Below are positions 36,384 to 42,679 of a stretch of 42,679 nt of DNA, one piece after another. The translations under genes and the position numbers were made by a program. Under the pieces are notes generated by a model that did not search any database, was not told the origin of the DNA, and saw only the letters and a program-made list of their open reading frames with translations. Position 1 is the first letter of the stretch, and every line of letters begins with the position of its first letter. Origin of the DNA: Coriobacteriia bacterium (GTDB lineage Bacteria; Actinomycetota; Coriobacteriia; Anaerosomatales; PALSA-660); NCBI GenBank assembly GCA_025361335.1, contig JANYAK010000017.1:1-42679 (forward strand), in the 5' to 3' direction.

Positions 36384-36420
36384 GACGGTCGGCGCCCGCC
36401 GGTTCCAGGTGGGCGCCGTC
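36384..36420 (+). terminator. Hairpin after the VOC gene
   Basis: GGCGCCC (36391-36397) pairs with GGGCGCC (36411-36417), extended by GAC/GTC at the ends. No T-run. It precedes the leader of the ferric-reductase-like gene. Confidence 0.45.
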
Positions 36421-36543
36421 ATGTTCGAGGGCGTGCGGCGGACCCGACTGCGGATCGGGCGGGGTATAGACAACAGCGCACGCACGTATCGCCAGGACCG
36501 CGCGCTCCTCCTGAGCGTGGCCACCCCGATCTGGAGGATCCCC

Positions 36544-37797
36544 TTGGCCCGTCTGCGGCCGGTCTTCGCCCTCGCCGGGACGCTCGTCCTCAATGTCGTG
36601 TTCTGGACGATGGCGCTGACGCTCGCGCCCGGACCGTGGCCACCGCAGCGAGTGATCGCCGAGTTCCTCTCCACGTCCGCCCTGCTGATCATGAGCACCA
36701 ACCTCGTGTTGTCGACCCGCGCCGCGCCGCTCGAAGCGGCGTTCGGCGGGCTGGACAAGATGTTCACCTCGCACCGGCTCAACGGGCTGGTGGCCGCCGC
36801 CGTGGTCACGACGCACTACCTGGTGATGCCCAAGTCGCCCGGGTGGGTCCCCAGCAAGTTCGTGGGGTACCCGACGATCATCCTGTTGGTGACCGCGGTT
36901 CTCGTCGCTATCGCTCCGCGATCCCCGTGGCGCAGGCTCGTGCCGCTGCGGTATCAGGACTGGAAGATCTTGCATCGCTTCCAAGGCGTGCTCGTCGCAT
37001 CCGGCGTCACCCATTCCTTGCTCGCACACCCCATCGTCCTCGCCCTGCCCCTGATGCGCGTGTGGGTGTACGGCGTCGCGGCGTTGGGCCTCGCGGCCTA
37101 CGTCTTCAGGGAGACCGCCGAACCGGCGCTCCTGCAGCGGCACAGGTACCGGGTCGGCGAGCCGGCGCACGTGGCCCCGGACGTCCTGGAGATCCCGCTC
37201 GAGCCCGAGAAGGCCGCGATCGCCCACCGGCCCGGGCAGTTCGCGTTCGTCCGGTTCGAGGGAGGTCCGACGCGCGAACAGCACCCCTTCACGATCAGCG
37301 CGGGCCCGGCGGAAGGCCGACTCCGCTTCAGCGTGAAAGCGTCGGGCGACTACACGACCGCCCTGCAGCAGCATCTCGTCGCGGGCTCGCAGGCGCGGAT
37401 CGAGGGGCCATACGGGGGCTTCGACTTCCGAATGGCGCCGGGACGCCAGCTGTGGCTGGCCGGCGGGATCGGCGTGACCCCCTTCCTGGCGTTCCTCACC
37501 TCGGTGGAGGAGGACCGAGATGTCCGGTTCGTCTGGACGGTGCACTCGCGAGCCGGAGCCTTCTACCTCGACGAGATCGAGCGCACGCTTGCGCTGAGGC
37601 CCCGCATCGAGTTCACGCTGCATACGACCGACACCGAGGGGCGTCCCCGATTGGTGGACCTGGGCCTGAGGGAGCCGGAGAACCTGTCCGTCTTCATCTG
37701 CGGCCCCGTCCAGATGCGAGACGCTTTCATCCGGCAACTCACCGACTTGGGGGTCAGGCGCGGCCGGATCCACTACGAGGAGTTCAGCCTGCGTTAG
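36544..37797 (+). CDS. Ferric reductase-like transmembrane flavoprotein (NAD(P)H-dependent)
   Basis: A 417-residue membrane oxidoreductase. The N-terminal part (about 5-190) has six helices with histidine pairs in SHRLNG/TTHYLVM and LHRFQG/VTHSLL, the bis-haem pattern of the FRE/NOX ferric reductase-like domain. The C-terminal part is a ferredoxin-reductase module: FAD site HPFTIS, NAD(P) site GGIGVTPFLAF and FICGPVQM. It should move electrons from cytosolic NAD(P)H through haem to an outside acceptor such as Fe(III) or oxygen. I place the start at TTG 36544 because GGAGG lies 6 nt upstream; longer starts (ATG 36421 and earlier) are possible. Confidence 0.87.
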   Translation: MARLRPVFALAGTLVLNVVFWTMALTLAPGPWPPQRVIAEFLSTSALLIMSTNLVLSTRAAPLEAAFGGLDKMFTSHRLNGLVAAAVVTTHYLVMPKSPGWVPSKFVGYPTIILLVTAVLVAIAPRSPWRRLVPLRYQDWKILHRFQGVLVASGVTHSLLAHPIVLALPLMRVWVYGVAALGLAAYVFRETAEPALLQRHRYRVGEPAHVAPDVLEIPLEPEKAAIAHRPGQFAFVRFEGGPTREQHPFTISAGPAEGRLRFSVKASGDYTTALQQHLVAGSQARIEGPYGGFDFRMAPGRQLWLAGGIGVTPFLAFLTSVEEDRDVRFVWTVHSRAGAFYLDEIERTLALRPRIEFTLHTTDTEGRPRLVDLGLREPENLSVFICGPVQMRDAFIRQLTDLGVRRGRIHYEEFSLR

Positions 37798-37913
37798 AGC
37801 CGAGGTCGCCGACCGTGCCCGACGCGCCGCCACGGTGAACCCGCTTCACGGGTATGTAGACCCTTGGAGCGGCGCCGATCGGAGCGTCGCGTCGTCCACG
37901 GAGGTCGGAAGCC

Positions 37914-38729
37914 ATGCCGCGCCCCATCTGGAAGGGCACGATATCGTTCGGCCTGGTCACGATCCCGGTGGCCCTGCTGCCTGCGGTGCAGCCGCGTGAA
38001 CTCTCGTTCCATCTTCTCGACGGGCGGGACCTGTCGCCCGTGCACAACAAGCGGGTCAGCGAACGCACGGGCGACGAGGTCGCGTGGGAACACATCGTCA
38101 AGGGATTCGAGATCGAGAAGGGCCGGTTCGTCGTGGTCACGGACGATGACCTACGGGCCGCGAACGTCGAAGCGACCCAGACGATCGACGTCCTGGCGGC
38201 GGTGTGCGCCGACGACATCCACCCGGAGTTCTTCGACGCCCCCTACTACCTCCAGCCCGAGAAGGCCGGTCGCAAGGCGTACATGCTTCTTCGCGAGGCG
38301 CTGGCGTCCGCGAAGCGCGTGGCTCTGGCCAAGATCGTCATCCGCACCAGACAGCATCTTGCCGCGCTAGTGCCCGATGGGGATCTGTTGCTGCTGGACC
38401 TCCTGAGATACCCCTACGAGCTGCGCGACGTCGCCGAGCTCGACGTGCCTGGGCATGACGCCGCCGCAATCAAGGCGGCCGGAGTCACGAAGGCCGAGCT
38501 CGAACTGGCCGAGCAACTCGTGGCGACGATCTCCAAGCCCTTCGAGCCGGCCGCACCCGAATACCGTGACACGTATCGCGACGACCTGATGGCCCTCATC
38601 GACCGCAAGGCCGCGGGCACCGCCCCCGCCCCGCCCGCGCCGGCGCCGGCCGCCGAGTCCGCCAAGGTCGTCGACATCGTCGAGCTGCTGAAGAAGTCGC
38701 TGGACGATGCGAAGCGCGCTCGAGCCTGA
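37914..38729 (+). CDS. ku: DNA end-binding protein Ku
   Basis: The 271-residue bacterial Ku forms a ring-shaped homodimer that threads onto broken DNA ends and recruits LigD for non-homologous end joining. The N-terminus MPRPIWKGTISFGLVTIPV is the family hallmark; the core (to about 225) includes YYLQPEKAGRKAYMLLREAL and LLRYPYELRD. The C-terminal tail is Pro/Ala-rich and ends in a basic helix (LLKKSLDDAKRARA). The ATG at 37914 follows GGAGG. ligD begins 11 bases after its stop, so the two are one operon. A small ACCCG/CGGGT hairpin and a TATGTA box lie in the leader. Confidence 0.97.
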   Translation: MPRPIWKGTISFGLVTIPVALLPAVQPRELSFHLLDGRDLSPVHNKRVSERTGDEVAWEHIVKGFEIEKGRFVVVTDDDLRAANVEATQTIDVLAAVCADDIHPEFFDAPYYLQPEKAGRKAYMLLREALASAKRVALAKIVIRTRQHLAALVPDGDLLLLDLLRYPYELRDVAELDVPGHDAAAIKAAGVTKAELELAEQLVATISKPFEPAAPEYRDTYRDDLMALIDRKAAGTAPAPPAPAPAAESAKVVDIVELLKKSLDDAKRARA

Positions 38730-38740
38730 CGGGAGTGGGC

Positions 38741-41215
38741 ATGCCGCTCGAAGAGTACCTGCGCAAACGCGACTTCACGTCCACGCCCGAGCCGGCCGGC
38801 GGATCCAAGTCGCGGCGCGGCGGACCCCTCACGTTCGTGGTGCACAAGCATGCCGCACGGCAGCTTCACTACGACCTGCGTCTCGAGGTCGGGGGCGCCT
38901 ACGCCTCCTGGGCGGTGCCGAAGGGGCCGTCCCTCGATCCCGCCGACAAGCGGCTCGCGGTCCACGTCGAGGACCACCCGCTCGAATACGGCACGTTCGA
39001 AGGGGTGATCCCGGCCGGCGAATACGGCGGGGGCACCGTGATGATCTGGGACCGCGGATCCTTCGCCCCCAGCGGTGACCCCGCGGAGAACATCGCCGCC
39101 GGTCACCTCAAGTTCGTCCTCGACGGTTCGAAGCTCCAGGGGGCATGGGCCCTGGTCCGCATGAAGCCGCGGCCCGGCGAGCACTCGGAGTCATGGCTGC
39201 TCATCAAGGAGCGGGACGACGCGGTCCGGCCTCATGCGGAGTACGACGTGTTGAAGGCGCAGCCCGACTCGGCCGCCTCGGGGAGGACCATGGGACAGAT
39301 CGCCTCCCCGGACTCGGACCGCCCTTCGGCTGAATGCGTCCTGTCGCCGACCGACGCGCCCTTCCAGCTCGCCACCCTCGTCGTTGAAGCGCCTTCCGGC
39401 GACGAGTGGATTCACGAGGCGAAATACGACGGCTACCGCCTACGCGTCGGGTTGGAGCGAGGCCGCGCGACCGTGCGAACGCGGCGGGGTGAGGACTGGA
39501 CCGAGCGCTTCCCCCTCGTCGCCCGTGCGGTCGAGAAGCTGCCGATCAGCTCCGCGCTACTCGACGGCGAGGCTATCGTCCTCGACGCGGAGGGCCGTTC
39601 CGACTTCGGGATGCTCCAGGAGGCGCTGGCCGCGAAGCGGCCTCAGGACGTTCGCATGGCGCTGTTCGATGTCCTGTGCCTCAACGGGAACGACCTGCGC
39701 GCGGAGATGCTGCTGCGCCGCAAGGACCTGCTGACGTCGATCATGGCCTCCGTCGAGCCCGACAGCCCGCTGCTGTTGGTCGACCACTACGTCGGCAACG
39801 GCCCCGCGTATCATGCGGCGTCATGTCGACTGCTGCTCGAGGGCTCGGTCAGCAAGCGCGGCGACAGGCCGTGGGTCCCGGGACGCACGCGTGACTGGCT
39901 CAAGGTGAAGTGCCTGGCACAGCAGGAGTTCGTCGTCGGGGGATGGACCGAGCCTTCGGGATCGAGGCAGGCCTTCGGGGCGCTGCTGCTCGGGACACGC
40001 GATGCGCGGGGCGGCCTACGCTATGCAGGCCGCGTCGGTACCGGGTTCACCGAACGGACCCTCGCCGAGATGGGCGCACGCCTGCGCGCAATGGTGACCG
40101 ATGAAGCGCCGTTCGAGGATCCGCCACGAGGCGCGGGCCTGCACTGGGCCCGACCGGACCTTGTCGTCGAAGTCGCGTTCCGCGAGTGGACGAGCGGGGG
40201 CGTCGTGCGCCAGCCCTCCTTCAAGGGGATCCGGGAGGATGTCGCTCCAGGCGATGTCGTCCGCGAGTCCCCGGTGCGCGTCGGCGGGGTCGTCATCACC
40301 CACCCGGACAAGCGGCTTGAGCCCGCGGGTGTCACCAAGGCGGAGCTGGCCCGCTACTACGAGTCGGTGTCGGCGTGGATCCTGCCCCACGTCGAAGACC
40401 GGCCGCTCACGCTGGTGCGCTGCCCCCACGGCACGGACGGAGGCGTCGGCTGCTTCTATCAGAAGCACCCCGAGGCCCGCGGATGGCCGGACGCGCTGAA
40501 AGCCGTGACCGTCGAGGATCGCGACGGACCGGCCGTCTATTCGTACCTCGACGATGAGGCGGGACTGCTGGCCCTGGTGCAGATGGGCACGCTCGAGATC
40601 CACGCGTGGAACTCCCGAGTGGCCGATCCGGAGCGCCCGGACCGCATCGTCTTCGACCTCGACCCTGGCCCTCGGGTCGGATTCCCCCAGATCGCCGAGG
40701 CCGCCCGCACCGTGCGCGATGCACTCAAGGCTCTCGGGCTGGGCGCGTTCGTCAAGACCACCGGTGGTCGCGGCCTGCACGTCGTGACCCCGATCGTGCC
40801 CGAGCGGGGTCACGACGAGGTCCGGGAGTTCGCTCACGCGCTCGTCGACTTCATCGCGACGCGGAGCCCCGACACGTTCACCGGCGTGATGGCCAAGAGC
40901 CAGCGCCCGGGGCGCGTGTTCATCGACTACCTACGCAACTCACACGGAGCAACGTCCGTGTGCGCGTACTCGACCCGAGCGCGCCCCGGCGCGGGGGTCA
41001 GCGTCCCCGTGACGTGGGATGAGCTCGCCGGCCTGGACCCGATGGGATTCGATGTCGCCTCGGTACCGAGGCGACTCGCGGCGCTCAGCGCCGACCCCTG
41101 GAGCAAGTATGAGCAGGCGCGGCGCCCCCTCGGCCCCGCCCTGTTCTCGGCGCTGCGGGTCGCCGGAGCGCCCGGGGAGCGGCCCAGTGGCGCCTCCGGC
41201 TCCGGGCGCCCATAA
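38741..41215 (+). CDS. ligD: Multifunctional DNA ligase D (phosphoesterase-ligase-polymerase)
   Basis: An 824-residue end-joining enzyme with all three modules in the order PE-LIG-POL. The 3'-phosphoesterase (1 to about 160) has H37, H43 and D45 in HKHAARQLHYDLRLE. The ATP-dependent ligase (about 200-500) has motif I EAKYDGYRL with nucleophile Lys228, the EGSVSKR motif and WLKVKC. The AEP-type polymerase (about 515-800) has the metal-binding VFDLDPGP. The order is that of Pseudomonas-type LigD; mycobacterial LigD begins with POL. The ATG at 41215-side numbering starts at 38741, preferred over GTG 38735 because GGGAG lies 5 nt upstream. It is coupled with Ku, and a sensor kinase gene follows 8 bases after the stop. 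Confidence 0.95.
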   Translation: MPLEEYLRKRDFTSTPEPAGGSKSRRGGPLTFVVHKHAARQLHYDLRLEVGGAYASWAVPKGPSLDPADKRLAVHVEDHPLEYGTFEGVIPAGEYGGGTVMIWDRGSFAPSGDPAENIAAGHLKFVLDGSKLQGAWALVRMKPRPGEHSESWLLIKERDDAVRPHAEYDVLKAQPDSAASGRTMGQIASPDSDRPSAECVLSPTDAPFQLATLVVEAPSGDEWIHEAKYDGYRLRVGLERGRATVRTRRGEDWTERFPLVARAVEKLPISSALLDGEAIVLDAEGRSDFGMLQEALAAKRPQDVRMALFDVLCLNGNDLRAEMLLRRKDLLTSIMASVEPDSPLLLVDHYVGNGPAYHAASCRLLLEGSVSKRGDRPWVPGRTRDWLKVKCLAQQEFVVGGWTEPSGSRQAFGALLLGTRDARGGLRYAGRVGTGFTERTLAEMGARLRAMVTDEAPFEDPPRGAGLHWARPDLVVEVAFREWTSGGVVRQPSFKGIREDVAPGDVVRESPVRVGGVVITHPDKRLEPAGVTKAELARYYESVSAWILPHVEDRPLTLVRCPHGTDGGVGCFYQKHPEARGWPDALKAVTVEDRDGPAVYSYLDDEAGLLALVQMGTLEIHAWNSRVADPERPDRIVFDLDPGPRVGFPQIAEAARTVRDALKALGLGAFVKTTGGRGLHVVTPIVPERGHDEVREFAHALVDFIATRSPDTFTGVMAKSQRPGRVFIDYLRNSHGATSVCAYSTRARPGAGVSVPVTWDELAGLDPMGFDVASVPRRLAALSADPWSKYEQARRPLGPALFSALRVAGAPGERPSGASGSGRP

Positions 41216-41223
41216 TCGTGGGA

Positions 41224-42679
41224 ATGACGCCGCGACCACCCGATCGGACCCACTTGCTGCGCCCACTCGCCCGTATCAAGTTCAGCGGTCTTCGGGCCAG
41301 GCTCCTCGCGATCGTGCTCGTCGCGGCGCTGCCGCTCACCTTCGCCCTGCTGACATACGCGGGGATCCAGAACTCTCGGATGCAGGAACTGGCGCGCGCG
41401 GCGGTCCAGGAGAGACTGGCCACCAACATCCGCTCCGAAAGCGACCTCATCGCCCAGGGACGGGCGACTCTGGACACCTTCGGCATCACCTTCGCCATCC
41501 AGGAGCAGCGGTGGGACCTCGTCCAAGGCAATGCCGTCCGGCTCAGGGCGCTGCACCCGGAGTTCGCGGAAGTCGCTGCCGCCGATGCGCGCGGGATCAT
41601 CCGGGCCTCGAGCCCCGTCGCGACCACCACCGTGGACGTCTCCGCTGACAGCTCGTTCCGCCAGGCAGTCGCCTCGGGGAGCGCCGTGGTCTCCGGCTAC
41701 GGCCGGAGCGTGCTGACCGGCCGTCCGGTGATCTCGGTGGTCCTCCCGGTCTACGACGACCTCGGTGGGCTCATCTGCGTCGAGTACCTCAACTTCGATC
41801 CACAGCAGCTCGGGGCGCGGCTCTCCACGTCCGGCCCCTCTTCGGTAGCGATGATCGTGGACGGAGACGGCACGCTCATCGCGCGGAAGCCCGCGCTGCC
41901 CGCACTCGTCGGCCAGGGCGTGGGGGAGGTCGCCCTCGTGCGTGCGGTACTGCGCCAAGGGAGGGGCACCGTCATCTTCCCAGGCCTCGACGGCGTCACC
42001 CGCGAGTACTTCTTCGCACCGATCGTCCCCGCCGCCGAAGGCACGTTGTACGCGGTCGTCGGCTTCTCGCAGTCCGAGCTGCTGGCCTCCGAACGACGTT
42101 CGTTCACGCTCACGCTCGCGGGCTTCGCTGGCTTCGCCATTCTCGCGCTGGTCATCGCGTGGCTCGTCGGTACCCACTCGATCTACCGTCCGACCCTTCT
42201 TCTCCAGCGCGCGGCAGAGCGGATCTCGCAGGGCGACCTCACCGCGCGCGCGGAGTTCGGCGAGCGCCGCGACGAGATCGGGATCCTCCGTGACCGATTC
42301 AACGACATGGCCGGTTCGCTCCAGACGCATGTCGGCGATCTCGAGCGAACGCGCGGGGAGCTGAGCCAGCTCAACAGCGAGCTGGAGGAGCGCGTGAGGC
42401 GCCGGACCGCCGATCTCGAGGCTGCCAACAAGGAGCTCGAGGCGTTCAGCTACTCCGTCGCCCATGACCTGCGTGCACCGCTGCGCAGCATCGATGGCTT
42501 CAGCCGCGCCGTCCTCGAGGATCATGCGCCGCAGCTCGATCGCGAGGGCCGCACGTACCTCGAGCGCGTGCTCGCGGCGTCGCGGCACATGGGCGCGCTG
42601 ATCGACGACCTCCTCGATCTCTCGCGCGTCACCCGCGCCGAGCTCAACCGCCGCCGCGTCGATGTCACGGCGCTCGCGC
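41224..42679 (+). CDS. Membrane sensor histidine kinase (partial, runs off the window)
   Basis: The frame from ATG 41224 stays open to the window end, giving at least 485 residues. It has a membrane helix at about 26-46, an extracytoplasmic Cache-like sensor region (about 50-290), a second helix (about 294-317), a HAMP domain (TLLLQRAAERISQGDLTARA), a coiled coil with ELEERVRRRTADLEAANKEL, and a HisKA dimer helix with FSYSVAHDLRAPLRSIDGF, the phospho-acceptor being His414. The ATPase domain lies outside the window. The family is that of phytochrome/Cache-type hybrid kinases; signal and partner are unknown. The 8-base gap after ligD suggests possible co-transcription, though a functional link is not obvious. 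Confidence 0.88.
   Translation, partial: MTPRPPDRTHLLRPLARIKFSGLRARLLAIVLVAALPLTFALLTYAGIQNSRMQELARAAVQERLATNIRSESDLIAQGRATLDTFGITFAIQEQRWDLVQGNAVRLRALHPEFAEVAAADARGIIRASSPVATTTVDVSADSSFRQAVASGSAVVSGYGRSVLTGRPVISVVLPVYDDLGGLICVEYLNFDPQQLGARLSTSGPSSVAMIVDGDGTLIARKPALPALVGQGVGEVALVRAVLRQGRGTVIFPGLDGVTREYFFAPIVPAAEGTLYAVVGFSQSELLASERRSFTLTLAGFAGFAILALVIAWLVGTHSIYRPTLLLQRAAERISQGDLTARAEFGERRDEIGILRDRFNDMAGSLQTHVGDLERTRGELSQLNSELEERVRRRTADLEAANKELEAFSYSVAHDLRAPLRSIDGFSRAVLEDHAPQLDREGRTYLERVLAASRHMGALIDDLLDLSRVTRAELNRRRVDVTALA

Overview
This is a high-GC (about two-thirds G+C by eye), densely coded bacterial chromosome segment with about 35 protein genes, one RNA gene and several decayed genes. The mix suggests a high-GC Gram-positive, i.e. 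Actinomycetota: small SRP RNA next to dnaX, PASTA lipoproteins, an actinobacterial-type hut set, a MerR/TipAS relic, and a Rieske/cytochrome b unit fused to cytochrome c. Use of selenocysteine and haem-bearing sensors points to an anaerobic or facultative lineage such as the Coriobacteriia or relatives. That placement is inference; no rRNA or marker phylogeny is available here.

Layout. 0-4 kb: a low-GC edge segment, dnaX, ffs, an unknown gene, and a haem-c/GGDEF sensor. 4-9 kb: a radical SAM/SPASM enzyme, an orphan MerR-type operator with the relic of its regulator gene, a tautomerase, typA, a MoaD-like beta-grasp protein and a hotdog thioesterase. 9-15.3 kb: a PASTA lipoprotein and a complete histidine-degradation set (hutH-hutU-hutI leftward, hutG divergent). 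15.4-19.8 kb: a MarR regulator with a heterodimeric ABC exporter, ended by a 19-bp hairpin. 19.8-28.3 kb: a double CDGSH protein, a zinc dehydrogenase, a second PASTA lipoprotein, a secreted subtilase and a secreted CxxCH protein that share a three-repeat DUF5648-type tail, TusA, a ZIP transporter and an FMN reductase. 28.4-30.7 kb: a UbiA prenyltransferase, a PEBP protein and a PAS-only protein. 30.7-37.8 kb: a redox island made of a cytochrome b6/IV/c fusion, a Rieske protein, a thioredoxin-NHL protein with an in-frame UGA, a cupredoxin lipoprotein, a frameshifted ferritin-like gene, a methyltransferase relic, a VOC protein and a ferric-reductase-like flavoprotein. 37.9-42.7 kb: Ku and LigD for end joining, then a sensor kinase cut by the window edge.

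The most notable observation is at 34280-34282. The thioredoxin-like/NHL gene has an in-frame UGA exactly at a catalytic CxxC cysteine (UxxC). It is followed 17 nt later by a perfect 7-bp hairpin whose loop lies 24 nt from the UGA, the geometry of a bacterial SECIS element. This is very probably a selenoprotein that ordinary gene calling would split in two. It lies upstream of the Rieske/cytochrome genes and divergent from a cupredoxin, suggesting a thiol/selenol redox role next to an electron-transfer chain.

Regulation seen in sequence: a promoter overlapped by direct repeats before the MarR/ABC operon, a MerR-class operator whose own gene has been almost wholly deleted, and three 12-bp repeats between hutH and hutG. 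No tRNA, rRNA, CRISPR array, insertion sequence or complete phage gene was recognised.
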